Assembly: GCF_910596095.1 (NCBI RefSeq)
Contig: NC_056550.1
Coordinates: forward strand, 18,012,501 to 18,076,500
Direction: 5' to 3'
Length of the DNA: 64,000 bases
Source: Thunnus maccoyii
Taxonomy: Eukaryota; Chordata; Actinopteri; Scombriformes; Scombridae
Shown here: in pieces, positions 12,960-26,239 of the stretch
Position numbering within the stretch: position 1 is the stretch's first letter
Layout of the letters: every line of letters begins with the position of its first letter
The notes under the pieces: generated by a model
Databases searched by the model: none
What the model saw: the letters and a program-made list of their open reading frames with translations, nothing else
What the model was told of the DNA's origin: nothing
Translations under genes and position numbers: made by a program

Positions 12960-14900
12960 ACGTGTGGGTGTGCCAAGGCCAAACATTCATCACGACCAGA
13001 ATGATTAAAAGCAGAGAAGAACCAGCACTGAATATTAATCATGCATAAGAAATGACACAGGACGCAACAGCTTTTACAGTCTAGCTCTATGCAGCTTCAA
13101 GAAGATGGAAATATACCAATCAAATGAAAAGGCTTTTGAAAATGCAATTAAACAGTGACCCTGACTTAATTAGGTTGCCTGTAGATACCACTGGTTTTCA
13201 TTAGGCATTTCATTGAATCTCTCCTCCATTCTCAGTTTGACCCTGACTATTCGAAAGTGGACATTTTAACCTGCAGATAAAGTCTACTATTCATGAGCCT
13301 TTTCACTTTTCCATTTATAGAACCACTTTGCCCCCTCAGGTATTCTACAGTCCAGCTCTTGGCTTCAATTCCAGCCCTCCACTTCCATCAGGCAGTGGAG
13401 GGGGAGGAGAGAAGGGACGGCAAAGAGGGGAAAGAAGGATGAGGTCTGGGGAGTGCATACCCCTGTTGAGTCAAACAGGCCCAAACATTTCCAGGCATGC
13501 ATCATAGGACCCTGCGGGATCACTGTGATTAAGACCCGAATGAGACGAAGGGGTCGTGGGTCGCAGTCAATCTCCTACAGGTCTCTGGCTCTCTCATTAT
13601 TCATTGATTGGTCACTTGGAGCAGCAGCATCATTCTGCAAAATGCACTATATAATTACACCACAAAAAAATAATACTTTCACCAAACTCCAGATCATACA
13701 CATACATCTACAGGCAACACCTGGACTCTCAGGAGGTATCCTGAGAGAGTACAGAGAAGAAAATAAATGCAGTAAAGTGTTTGAATAAATTCTATCTGAG
13801 TAGAAACAATGTACTCATCTGTCACAGTGGGTACCAATACCCCTCGGAGCTTATGTTTTTTATTTATTTTTTATGTGTGGTGTTGTGTTTTGTTGTCTCT
13901 TTTTGGCTTTTATGGTAGAGGTACTGTACATTGTCATGACTATTTTTTTGGAGGTTGTCACGACCGAGATTATAACTGAGAGACCCTGTGCGCTTGTGTT
14001 GTGTTTTTGAAAAACACTAATTACACTCATTAGAAGATAATAAAGGATAAACCCGGTATTTAGCTTAAATCGAGCACTGATGGGGATACATCTTCCACTT
14101 TAAACATATTATTACCATAATTAATAACGTTAACATTAGCCCTTTGAGTCAGGGAGCTCTTTTATTTAAAATGGAGTGAAGTCACAACAGATTTTGATAA
14201 TTACATAAGGAGAATTACAACATTAAAGAATGTTTCTGATGACTTATTTTTGTGAGATGAGTTGGATAATTTCATTTTGTAATGTCTAACTCTCTGGTGG
14301 ACTTCCTCACTTTGCAGTTCATGAGATTTTTAGAGGAGGTGACGCATATCCATTATTAATGAGTGGCCTGTACAGCTACAATACATCACCTGTGCCCTGA
14401 ACATGGTTAATTACGCATTCATAGGCCATAAGTAAGCAGGACAAATTAACTGTCTGCACTTGCATTGCTTCAATTACCACAATAAGCCAGATGCTAATTA
14501 GTTTTATTACCATCCATATGGTTAGCTTTAATTTATCACAAAACTAGCAAATCTGTATTTTGTCATTATGATCTGATCTGATATAATTACAATATATATG
14601 ATTACAGGATATATTTCAAGTCTAAGAAGTTGTTTTGGGCAATCACAGCGGATAAAGACATATTAGAAGAATCCTGATTCATTATAATTCAATTAGGCTG
14701 AGGTCATGACAGAGGCTCTCCTGGGCAGCTCCTTGTGGCGCAATAAACGTCAGCCAGCGACAGACTCATAGACGGAGGTCTCTAAGAGCACACAACCTGC
14801 AGAGATAGAGGTCAGCCATGTTAACCGGATCCTTGGAGAGCAGAACAGATCCATACCCTGCAGACAAGCTGGGAGACCACCAGCTGCGATAGGACCCCAG
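12960..14900. other. Candidate cluster of conserved non-coding elements
   Basis: Non-repetitive sequence with many homeodomain-like TAAT/ATTA cores (notably 14090-14130 and 14340-14560) and a POU-like ATTAATCATGCATAA at about 13034. No coding frame is supported. Conservation is inferred from texture, not measured. Confidence 0.35.
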
Positions 14901-15468
14901 TATTACAGCAGTCATCGCACTATCATACAACATAAAATAAACTGTGTGCTGCTAGTGCACACAGGGATTTTTGAACTGTGTTAGGTATGTGGATGGTGGA
15001 CAAAGAGGTGATAGGATGCCCAGCATGCATGGTGACCTCTGCCCAGCACAAAATTACAGAGATCGAGTTGCTCTGACCATGTTGATAACAATAGAAGTCA
15101 CCCAATGCAATGTTCTTTCATCAGTGGGGTTCTACAACATGGAGGCATAAGCTACATCAGGCTGTAACACAAAGACAAAGCTTTTCAGTAGTAAAGAATT
15201 CTGCCAGCCATAAAGCAATATGTCATATATACATTCAATATCAACTTTCTTATTGGCCATGTTGCCATTTAAAGACGATAACCAAATATATATTCTACAG
15301 AGATGAAGGAATTGCTAGGTGTTAAGATAAGAGAATTTGTCATATAGGAGGTTAGTTTCAGGTCATTAGTTTTCATAGTAACAGACACAAACTTTCAATT
15401 AACCTAGTCTGTGGAACAAAGGTTTTTGTGCCCTATTCTTGGAACAGAAAAAAACATCCATTGATATA

Positions 15469-15504
15469 TCCATCCATCCATCCATCCATCCATCCATCCA
15501 TCCA
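15469..15504 (+). repeat. (ATCC)n microsatellite
   Basis: About nine perfect tetranucleotide units. Confidence 0.97.
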
Positions 15505-18500
15505 ACGGTGGCATCAGACTGAGTAAGGAAAAAAACTCCTTGTTTTCAAAATGCCCCCCTTGGCACGTTGTTAGAATTATTTTGTCTCCCCTTACAACCA
15601 ATGCACAACTTTGTAATAAATATTGGCTGCATATCACAGAGAGACAGCTATCATAAACATAATTTGATGCATTGCCAATGCCTTTTGTCCTTTGTCATCT
15701 GTAATATTTGTCCTTTAGTGCGAGCGCCACTCTAAAACCCTGCAGACCACATTTTGAGATGTCACTGCCTAATACTGTGACATAAAAACATTTCAGTCTA
15801 TTTATCATAGTGGGTTTATTATGATTAGTTGCAACAGAATGATTCGTTTAATGATAATTTTCTGTATTTACATTTGTATTTAGCTCCTCACTGAGCAAGA
15901 CCCGCTACTGTTTGTTATACAAACATTTGAGGTCATTCGGGTTAGCGAGCTGGCATTCGCTATGAGAACAGAATGCTAACATTAAGCACACTGAGAAGGA
16001 CTGAATAGCATCCATGGTGATAAATAAAACATTTGTCAGGTTCAGAGAACGTGGATTATTTATTCTATACTTCAGCACATGTAGCAACATGGTTTAGGAA
16101 AGAGAGCAAATGTTTTACACAGGAGCAGAACACCTGACAGAAACATTTCTATAATGCTATCAATACCAAAGTAATAGAAGGAGGAGGATAACAAACATTA
16201 AGTCTGTTACTGTATATATGGGTATTATATGATTATTGTATTAAGATTGTAGACCTTTCCTTTAATTATTCTGTATAATCCTCACGCACAACATGGAAAT
16301 TAGTTAGCTCACTTTAACAATCATAAGGTACCATGCAGCTTTGTTCTTTAATATTCAGCTGCACTATTCATGGTAGTGTGATCATTAACCTTGTTAACCT
16401 GGATTTAGTGCAATTAGTTGCACGTTATAAACAAAATGTGATATCTATACCTAATTTATCCTGAATTTTCAAAATGATGATACAAACCCAAATCATGTTT
16501 TTTTCCATGAGAAGCATACTGTAGTTCTTCTAAAGGAATCCAACAGATCTATAGCATTAAAGCTGCACCATGTAAAGTTGACATTACTGTCAGGAAAGGA
16601 CAGGGGAGAGAGAAACAGGATGAGTCAACCTGGACTTGAGGGATAAGCATAGCTCCAGGTGAATCAGGCCAAATTAGGTAGTAGATGGTGGAATCAGGAC
16701 AGCTCTGAGGGATGCTGAGTCCTGCAGGCCCCCTGGTCCTCTGCCATCTCCCTGACGGAGGTTCAGCCCTGAACACCAGCACTCTAATTAAAGGTTATGC
16801 AGATTTCTCCACATTCCATCCAGAGAGCAGGGCAGGACAACAGGGATACATAAGTAAAGAGCCACGGTAATTACTGGATTTTAGTATGCAGTCATGAGGA
16901 CAAGATGATATGAAAGACATTGAGCTTGTGTGCAAGTCTACATAATGTTGCAAGGTAAAAAAAAAAAAAAAAAAGGGATGTAAGGAGATTTTTATCTTAG
17001 TTTTATTAACTTGTGTTCAGTGTTTTTTAATCTTTTTGTATCTGTGTTTCCTCCAACTGCCATGTCTGACAGTCAACCATACCAAAACAACTCTGACAAT
17101 CAGTTACCCTGTAAGTTTCAGTTAGTATGAATGATACCTAATGTATAACACTGCTGTGTCACTGTGGCTGTGTATTCATTTTTCTTCTGCTGAGGCCATA
17201 GAACTGTAAAAGTAGCTGCTTTTCCAGGGTTTAGGGTGCTTGTTAATCCCCTGCCAGTGTGGTTATGGAGGTAAAACACATTTCCGTGCTCATGCTCTGT
17301 AGCACCCTGCACTGGTGTGTAGCTTAAGCTCCGAGCAACAGGGAAGGGAAGATTCAGCCATTTTTTCCTTGGGAGAGATTTTTTTTTTTTTTCTAGTGTC
17401 GTGCTGTTGGACGCGTGTATTTTGGGGATTAGTGGCTTAATCGACCTTGTAATGGGGAGATCAGAGTGGCATGCAGGCATGGAGAGAAGTGCACACACAC
17501 ATGCTGATACACACATATACAGTATTCTCTCACGCACACGGTCATATTTAGGCAAACACACTTAAGCACACAAATCCGCGCATCCTTACTTTATTAAAAA
17601 CACACACCTGTCGTCAGACGTTCTCCTTTATTTCATAGGCCACTGCGCTGACTGAAACCAACTACAACCTCTTCCTACAGGGAAATACACACCACACATA
17701 CACACTCACACTAATAACCTCATACTTCTCCCAAACAGCCAGCAAATGTGCACTCACACCACATAGTGTACTAGAGTACATTGGACACCTTATCGCTGCT
17801 TCCACCCACTGCTCTCTCTGTAATATGCTGCGACTGTGCGGGTACATTGCACTGCAGACCGAGGGCTCTCCGGGGGGTCAGTGTATTGTCCCAGTGAACA
17901 ATGAGCACTCTGGCTAATGCTTCTGTGGACTTGAGAGGTCAGCACTGTGAGTCACCCTCTATGAATTTCCTACAGTACATGTCCATCTCTCTCTCTCTCT
18001 CTTTCTCTCTTTCCCTGAGGGTTTGTTTGGCGAAACTGCCCTGGTCACTCCTCTTTCTGACTGGTGTGGTGGAGTGGTTTGAGTTGGGGGACTGGAGGGT
18101 GGCGTGTGTATGGGAGTAATCTGTGTGTTATCTCATATCAGCGGCAGTCGTGGAATCCGGTGCAGCGTGGCTGATAAGATGAACAAACAGTTGGGATCAT
18201 TAGAGCGAAGACATTGTGTAATCACTGCTCTAATCTCCCCCTAATCCCAACATCTCCAACCTGCCAGGGGCTCCAAAGCATGCGGGTCTATACACCAGTC
18301 CAACAGCCAGGCACACATACACAAACACACACACTCATTGCACTCATCACTACACACGATGCCACTCAGGCAACATAAACTCTCACGCAGAACAAAAACA
18401 TGCAAAAAGTGCAGCTAGGCAACACACACACACACCGGCCAACTCTCTCCACATTCCACTTTTTTTGTTTCTAAACTAATAACAGGCTGTGCGCACATGG

Positions 18501-20198
18501 CCAACCCAGAGGAAAAAATCAATACTCTCTCAGACAAAATCAAGATTTCTTTTATCCTTCTATTTTTTCTCTTTTGCTTTCCCCTCATCGCTCTGTTTAC
18601 TCTCTCTCTCTCTCTCTCTCCCTTTCCTCAATCGACATTGGCAGCTTCTTGATCTCAGTGGAAGTCCTTGGAGCACCAGGCACTAGTCACTCCACTCGCA
18701 GATCTTAGTTGGTACTCACCCTCTAAGGTTGATCGATTAAAATAATAAGATATTTTCCCAAGATGCTCATCTTGTCTTCGTAACCCATACCTCTACCCCA
18801 GCCCAGTCCATTCCCAGTTCATCTTTGTGTAAAGCCCGCCCTTGCAACAGCAGGTCAAGCCTCCCTATTCCAGCCTCTACATATGTTTGAAAGGAACCCC
18901 TGGATCAACTTCAACTCTCTCTCATCGCCCCAAGACAAAGAATTCCACTACAAATGATGAGCTGGGACTGAAGCCCTGAGAAGGTGGTAAAATACCCAGA
19001 CCTGCTACTGTGCACACACACTCTGGACAAACAGAGAGAGCGAGAGAAAAGGAGAAAGGCCAACTGGGGAAACAGTGAAGCGGATGGAGAGGAGAGATGT
19101 AGACACCATAGAATCTAATTCACCCACACTGGCATCTTTTCATCTGTAATTGGAAAGACAAATAGAATCTCTGTTTTTAGGGCTCTTACAGATGGACAAT
19201 AGAGGAAAAATACCCAAACAGAGGAGGGACTGAAGAAGATGGGCAAGGAGTAAGGAGATAGTTTGCGTTTTCTGCTGGCTGCAGTGACTGCACACTGGCA
19301 GGGAGAGAGCAGGGATGTGCTAAAGCTAGGAAGCGAGGAAGGCACGGAGAGGCAGATATAGCCTGTTTTTCTTCTCTCTCTCTTTTTTGTAAAGCTTTGG
19401 CACCATCAAAATGCCTCACTCATGCCAATAAAGCCTGTTTGAAATTAATTGAATTGACAGAGGCAGCCAGCTTAACAAAGGCGGGGAAGAGAGGGAAGAA
19501 AGGGGAAAAAGGTGTCAGAACAGGGAAAAGGAAAACTCATTACAACCCTTTTTTTTTATAATGTATAGATCCCTCATTTTGTTTCTGCGGTTTGTTTTAT
19601 TTATTTGAAGCTAGTGGCTTAATGAGATCCCAGTGGTACTACAATAACAACGAACAAGGAAAAGAGAGAGAGACAAGAGAGATGGGAGACAAATCATCTC
19701 AGGAAAAGAGGGAGGGAGGAATGCAGGCAAGCAAAGAAACAGCAGAGAAGAAGAATGGCTGTGGATCAGAATAACAGAGAAAGTGTAATGTTGGCCAAAC
19801 AAGACAGGAGAAATGACGCACCATAATGCACCAGCTCACTGTTGAGTGCATTACAGCTCTCCTGTTAAGCTCAACAGTTGCTTTTATTCTTTGTTTTGCA
19901 CCCGTACTGACAGATATACATCCAAACTCCTGAGGAACCACAAAGGCATGTTCAGGCTGTTGTGAGCTAGAATGAGATGAAGCCCGTTGCAGATTGCATA
20001 CCTCAACCCTGACTGAGAGAGATTGGCCACAGTGCCGCGGCAACTGGCCAGCTCTTTGTGCCGAGCAAAGGAATGGAAAACAGATGCCACATAAAATGCC
20101 CTGGCATGGGGGCTGTATATTGATTCATTTGCTGTATTTTCTCTCTTTAAACAATGCTGCTTTATTACTTAGCTAAATATGCTGTATGGTTGCATGAG

Positions 20199-20200
<2 letters not shown>

Positions 20201-20232
<32 letters not shown>
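20201..20232 (+). repeat. (TG)n microsatellite
   Basis: Sixteen perfect units. Confidence 0.95.
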
Positions 20233-20234
<2 letters not shown>

Positions 20235-22556
20235 TATGTTGCGGTGTGTATCTAAGCTTCTTTGTGTGCGTACAAGAGACCTGTTCCAAAAAATTCCCTC
20301 TATTGCAGCAATTGAAAAAGTTGAAAAACCTGCAGAGTCACAAGTTTTAAGTGTCCATGATTAAAATCTACACAGTTCCCTTTTCAGATCTGCAGGTAGA
20401 TATTTCCTACCATAATCTTTAAATGTGATAATGCCTCTCTGGTACTTGGCAACATATCTGAGGAACAGGAAACAGGTGAGGAGCCCTCCAGAGGCTAGAA
20501 CTGTGCTATCAACATTTTCCTGAGCTCCAGGTCAGACCTGATATACCTGAACATTTTTTTTTTTTTACTTTTTTCACATATTACAGAACAATTTCCTCCT
20601 CAAGTTATGCTTGATCATGTACACCAGGACTGTACGACTTTTTTCCTTTGTCAAGAGAATCTGTATCCCCTCTTAACAAGATTTTTTCTCATCCTGAGTA
20701 ATTGCCTTCCACTTGGCTCTTAGATGATGTCCCACTCTCTCTTATCGCCTGCTTCCACTCTCACACAGTACTCCATCCACACCGTGTACACTCATTCCCT
20801 TCACCATCACCAAGGTTCATAACTGTCTCATAAATGTCAAGCTCTCCGTTTTCCAGAGTAGGATATTGTTTGATGCCCGCTGCCTCATGTTGTTTGCAAC
20901 TCTCTGTGACAGGAAGGAGGAGGTGGTGAAGGGCTTTTTTTTCTGTTTTTGCCAGAGTTGGAAGGGGCAGAAGGGGGTAATGAAAAGGTATGTGTGACGA
21001 ATTGAGGCAAAGGGCGAGGAGGCAAGCTGTGTGGCGATGAAGAGAGGAGAGGAGATGAGGGCACAGAAGAGAGGGGGGAAAGTCTGTGAAAAAATGCAGA
21101 GTTGAAGGGTTTGGAAGAGCAGAATCAGCACTTATGCAAACACACTGAGGAGCAAGCCACATACACACACACACCTGTACACAGCCATCCAGTGAGTTTT
21201 GCTGTACCACCGTTATGAATATCTTCCATATCAGGATGTCATACTGGGCAGAGTCGGCTCTTGGAACAGCGACTCCCTGTTGCGCTGTGAGGCTATTACA
21301 TGGTCTAACAGAGCTCAACTAATAACATGGACCGGATCAGCCACTTCCCACTTCCTCCTCAGATCATCACGTATCACAAGAGTTGTGGCATTTTTACCAC
21401 CCACTCATGCCAGAGACCTCTCTCAACCCTAATCCTACACACAGAAACACACACACACAATACTTAGTCTTCTTTTTCTCTTGCTAACCTCCTAACCTCC
21501 CATACACTGCATACATCCCACAAAACATAAATCAATTGTTGCCATCGGTCAGCTGGCGACCATCCACTTTCAGTGTTTTATAATGCTTTGTTTGGCTGTT
21601 TGTTGCGGTTAATCTGTTTGAATAGCTGTGGGGGGCTTTCCAAAAGCACTTTCCGCTAAATTTACTGTCTTGGTGGCTGAGCACACATCTGTCTTTTCCT
21701 CAAACAGAATTCACACCCAAATTCACAGTCCAAATCCTGCGCGCATAAACACCTCCAAACCCCCAATCCCCAAATCCCTGTTTAGTAATTGTGTGAGTAT
21801 GCATGTGTGTTTGTGTATTGCAGGGGTTGTGAGATGTTCGCTACTGTCAGTGTGAATTGTGTTTGACATCGAATGGGTGATTTCTTTTTTTTTCCAGTTT
21901 GTGTTCAGTGCTTTGCTGCTGATTGAATCAATTCTATTGACTGACCTAAGCGATAAAGAGAGATGACACGTGAAAATCGTTGTATTAAACAGTGAGGTCT
22001 TATCGACTCTCATAATGTTGCAATTGCACCAAGCTGAAATGTCTCTTTGATTAGGTTTTAGATCACCTGTACTACCATTGAAATGGATCCTTAAAGTTTG
22101 CTTCAGTGCTTTCTCTGGCACAAAATTGAACCTACAACAACAAAGCAGAGAATAAAGGTATCATTGGTCTCTTTCTTTCTTCAAAGAGCACTGTGCTCTT
22201 CTTCCAGTCAGACAGAGGCAGTGATTTGGCAGCAAGGCTAAAATGAGATACAGTGTTATAAACAATTATGTATGCTACGGGGTTTTCACCCGTATATCCG
22301 TTGTCTGTATATCTGCCAGACAATGCACTTGGCTTCAGGTGGCACAAGATTGTGTAATAAGGCAGTGGAATCTGACTACAGTCTGTGCGTATGTACAGAA
22401 AGAGGTCCTTTGGGAGAATGTAATGAAACACCATTAGTGAAGTCACAAGCACCAGTCTGTATGGCTTTATTGCAAGTGGTGGCACACTAACTGCCAAGTG
22501 TATTTCACCAGGATGGAGCATTTTACATGAGACACACCCGCAGGCATAATGTCTGT

Positions 22557-22602
22557 GCTTCTCTCTCTCTCTGTCTCTCTCTCGCTCTCTCTCTCCCCCT
22601 CT
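22557..22602 (+). repeat. (CT)n-rich tract
   Basis: CT repeats with G and C interruptions. Similar shorter tracts lie at about 17988-18012 and 18601-18622. Confidence 0.9.
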
Positions 22603-24861
22603 CTTATACCAACACGTCCACGCACACACACACTCCTGTCAAACCCCTCCCTTGCCTCAGTCCTCCATTTTTTCCCTCCATCAACTCAGTGACACCCAGC
22701 AGTGGGCCGTGACATTACAGAAAAACAGAGCAAGGGAAGGAGGCTGAGGGTGGGGAGAAGGTGGGTGGTGGTGGGTTGAGGGAAAAAGAGGGAGGAACAT
22801 TGCAGAAAAAGGGGAATAGAGATTGTGAGGGCAAGAGAGAAAGATTAAAAGAAGGAGTTAGGAGGGCAGGAGCTTGAAAAAAGATTGAGAGAGAGCAAGT
22901 GGTGGAGTGAGTGAGAAGTAAGTGAGGGACATGTGAGTGATTTCCTCAATGTCATGAGGCAACATGGGGGTGGCTGCGGCCACGGGTGAAGGAGCGGTGA
23001 AGCAAGCTTGATGGCCTACACATCTGATGAGAGGAACTGGTTCCCTTGAAAGAAAGAGCTCAATAATTCAAAGGGAGGTGGAAAAAGAGTGGAAAAGAAG
23101 AAGGCGACAGAATGGGAACTGCGGGCTGACTAGTGTTTAGAATATACTGTATGTACAGTGTGGGAGGGTGAGTGCTGATCGCTCATAGGTTACAAATTAT
23201 CAATCAACACCAGCACCACCCCTGCTGCATGTAGATGTCAGATGTGCCAGAAAACACCTTGCCAGTCCTTGTGGTCCAACAGCAGAATTCTTGGCGCCAT
23301 TGCAGTGCACTGAAATCTGTCAAGCTTTGTTCCCAGGTAAGCTCTTTGTGCAGGACATCACTTTGGAACAATTCATTCACACTGGCAGCTGCACAGTATG
23401 GCCATACACAGAGCTGCCACCAGCCTGCAGTGCAGACATAAGCGGAGGAATTATACTCTTATGAAAACCACGGGGAGTCCATTCAGGGTCCCAATGCTCA
23501 ATGCATAACTCTATTCTGTATAGCAAACGCTGTGTCATTTGTCTCAGCCAGCACAGTATTCAGAATGAAAGTGAAGACAATTTGCTGCAGATATAACATA
23601 GTGAACTTCTATTTGCCTTGTGAGAAGTAAGACGCCCAGCACTTACATAGCATGTAATGAGGGTGACACTGTAAGGAAAAGAATGAAGGGACATTAATTC
23701 AGAGATTTTGCTCTTAGCTAAATTAATGTTGAGCAGGATGAGAATTAAAAAGGGGTCATGGTGGGTGAAGCTGTGACAAGAGGACACAGATTAGAATTCT
23801 TCTTAATGCAGTGGCTTTAAATTTATTTCTAGGGGCCAAATTCTATTCTCACCGTGTTGAAAAGTTTTAGAAATCTGGAATTGTTCCCTAAGTTGGATGA
23901 TAATAGCCAAGCTAATTAGAAGCTGACTTCAATTAAGTATTAAGCAACAAGATAATCTCAGCCATTCCTCCAACCTCTAATTTGAGTGCAGATATTCATT
24001 TATGTGAAAAATGGTATTCATTTTCCCACATACATAAATATTCATCTCAGACTCGCTGAAATGGTGCTTTTCAGCTTGTTAGTTTTCCTGACATTAAAGT
24101 TGGTGCGTGATGGGGCTGCAGTGCATCCTGCTGGTTGAGTTTAAGCACAACAAGCCTCTCACCCTCCCCTTCTGTGTGTGGCCACTTGACCGACTTCTGC
24201 TTGATCTACAGTTTGTCAGTTACAGCAGGAGCTTTCTGCAAATTCTGTTCTGATTGAAGCAAGACCAGGAAGCACAGCCTGATTTTGAGCAAAAATGATC
24301 AGACTCTGAAGTTCTTTTTCCCAGTCTAGAGACTGAATTAGATGTTCGACTTGCAGAGTTTGCAGCATTTGAATCATTTCTGAGTTGCCACACATCAGTT
24401 GCTATCGCATGACTAACCTACTACTGTGCTGTGCTCTGATAAAACACACTGATGATACTAGAACTGTGCTATTGTTGTTCTTGAGGCAACACCTAGAGCA
24501 ATTATTCTGACAAGTGTTGATGTCCAAATAAATTATTCTCTATTAATCCTACGCAGAGAAATGCTTATACATGCAGTGCTTTCGTAGCAGGGACAATAGA
24601 GACAAATGTACACAGCATAAGAACATCAACAAATCTTCATGTCTCAGATGTGAGTTCAAAGGAATTTTAAAATGCTTACGCTAACACATTTCACATCCAG
24701 CTTCCAAACTGAGGTATGGGATTTGGAAGCGCAGCTAGTATACCTATAGTAGTGTCTTTTCACCTTAATTGGATCAACAGATAAAACAGAATGAATAAAA
24801 AATTCACACACAACCTTAAAACTTGTTTATTCTTTGTTGGTTTGCAATAACTATAACATTA

Positions 24862-24993
24862 GTTCAGTCAGACAACTCACGTTTGAAATGTTTATTACAA
24901 CAGCAGAACATAGTGAGAGTTTGGCATCTAGGCTCCAACCTGAACAATGCAGATATGTTTACATAGAAATATTGGGGAGTGATGATTAAATAT
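24862..24993 (-). repeat. Ngaro-like right split repeat B2
   Basis: Direct repeat of B1 and the 3' terminus of the minus-strand element. A short C-rich segment (24994-25041) separates it from A2. Confidence 0.85.
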
Positions 24994-25041
24994 TTTCCCC
25001 CCTTAGCCGGAGCCTGCAGGTGGATGCTGGGGTGGTAGTGG

Positions 25042-25197
25042 GGCTGAAAGAGCAGGCAGCATTACTGATGCAGGGCAGCAGCAGCATTGACATGGCAGAG
25101 GGAGAGATGGGAAATTTTTGTAGCGTAAATAGACTGCCACATTGGGAGGGTGTGTTTGTGTTATGGAGAGTTGAATGCCTGAACTAGCTCATAGGCA
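25042..25197 (-). repeat. Ngaro-like split repeat A2
   Basis: Direct repeat of A1 (31018-31175), sitting between the two B repeats. Confidence 0.85.
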
Positions 25198-25205
25198 AAC
25201 TCTAT

Positions 25206-25336
25206 TTCAGTCAGACAATTCACATTTGAAATGTTTATTACAACAGCAGAACATAGAGTTTGGCCTCTAGGCTCTGACCTCATCATTCCCCATAGATATG
25301 TTTACATAGCGATATTGAGGAGTGATGATTAAATAT
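25206..25336 (-). repeat. Ngaro-like split repeat B1
   Basis: Matches 24862-24993 from TTCAGTCAGACAA to GATGATTAAATAT with small gaps. It lies inside of A2, as expected for B1. Confidence 0.85.
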
Positions 25337-25343
25337 CTCCTTC

Positions 25344-25501
25344 TATGTGTGGGCCAAGGTACCAGCCACTGTGTGGCCATTCTCCATGAGCGCCTCAGCC
25401 ACTAGGGGAATATACTATATAGTGAAACTGCTATGTGTGGGTCTAGGCACCAGCCACTGTGTGGCCATTCCCCATGAGCACCTCAGGCCACAAGGGGAAT
25501 A
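25344..25501. repeat. Two tandem copies of a ~70-base unit beside B1
   Basis: Copies at 25344-25412 and 25432-25501 share TATGTGTGGG, CACCAGCCACTGTGTGGCC/TACCAGCCACTGTGTGGCC, CCATGAGC and AGGGGAATAT. A 19-base spacer separates them. They lie in the element between the recombinase remnant and B1. Confidence 0.85.
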
Positions 25502-25645
25502 TTCTTAATATTCTATTCATCTAGTGAACAGCAGTCCTCCTACAAGCACATTGACAACATATATGCTAAGATGGATAAATACTCTACCCTAGCAAACTAC
25601 CTGATATGCAACAATAGAATTAGACAGCAAAGCAGCTACAAATAT

Positions 25646-26239
25646 TTATTCATGCATTAAGGTTAGCAGGAGCTCATGAGCTTTTGCACGGACAGCATCT
25701 CCTTGTGGAGCCTGACATAGTGCGGAGAATGACCAACAGCCCAGGGATTTTAGTGTTGAGGTAGGCAGATGGAGAGCGGCAGTTGTAGCTGCGCCAATTC
25801 TTAGGGAATGAGGGGAATGGCGTCCTTGGGGTAGGTCGCAGTTCAGGCACAGATCATGCAGCTCTGAGGGTAACCGGGATCTTGTCAAGGGTTTACAACC
25901 ATCAATAATGAACAGGAGTGTCAACCAATGGGTCCAAGAGCGATACTATAGGAATTTCATCATGGAAGAGAAAGGACAAAAAGTAGTGTTAGTCTCAGCA
26001 ATGATAATTTGGGTGCCTATGGAAGATCTAACAGACTTTGAGTGTTTCAGGAAAATTGAATACATGTGCTTTTCTAAGGTTAAAGCAGAGAGAGCGAGAT
26101 CATGCTGAGGATTAAAGGAGAGAAATCTGGTTGTATATTCACCGCACCTAAGAAACCCAGGGAAGGCTATTAGCAGAACTGCTTCCAACGTTATATCAAT
26201 ATCAAGTGAAACAAAACCTTGCCTTAACCTTAACACCAT
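25646..26239 (-). pseudogene. Ngaro-like tyrosine recombinase remnant
   Basis: 26239-25946 carries box I with the catalytic arginine in GFLRCGEYT. 25924-25646 carries box II as HSLRIGAATTAA (H-x-x-R) and then LGCWSFSA, where the family has a catalytic tyrosine a few residues on. In the open frame the tyrosine is absent; a tyrosine appears in the neighbouring frame at the same place, suggesting a one-base indel. The two stretches are themselves in different frames or separated by a stop. The C-terminal end at 25646 may be a consequence of the shift. Confidence 0.75.

Larger units (their letters stand above)
14901..24861. other. Non-coding DNA, no gene found
   Basis: Contains microsatellites, an A run (about 16958-16974) and strand-asymmetric purine-rich blocks (19030-19110, 22720-22930). 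Blocks at 16540-16810 and 18115-18270 could be conserved elements. Open frames up to 185 codons occur but are compositionally biased and lack domains or splice context. Confidence 0.6.

Noticed and set aside
17118..17561. 147-codon open frame on the minus strand
   Set aside because: Runs across CA-repeat and T-run sequence; no domain and no exon borders.
20761..21318. 185-codon open frame on the minus strand
   Set aside because: Composition follows the purine/pyrimidine bias of the region; no recognisable motif.
22132..22629. 165-codon open frame on the minus strand
   Set aside because: Begins in the (CT)n repeat (RERERDRERE-type translation) and shows no family features.
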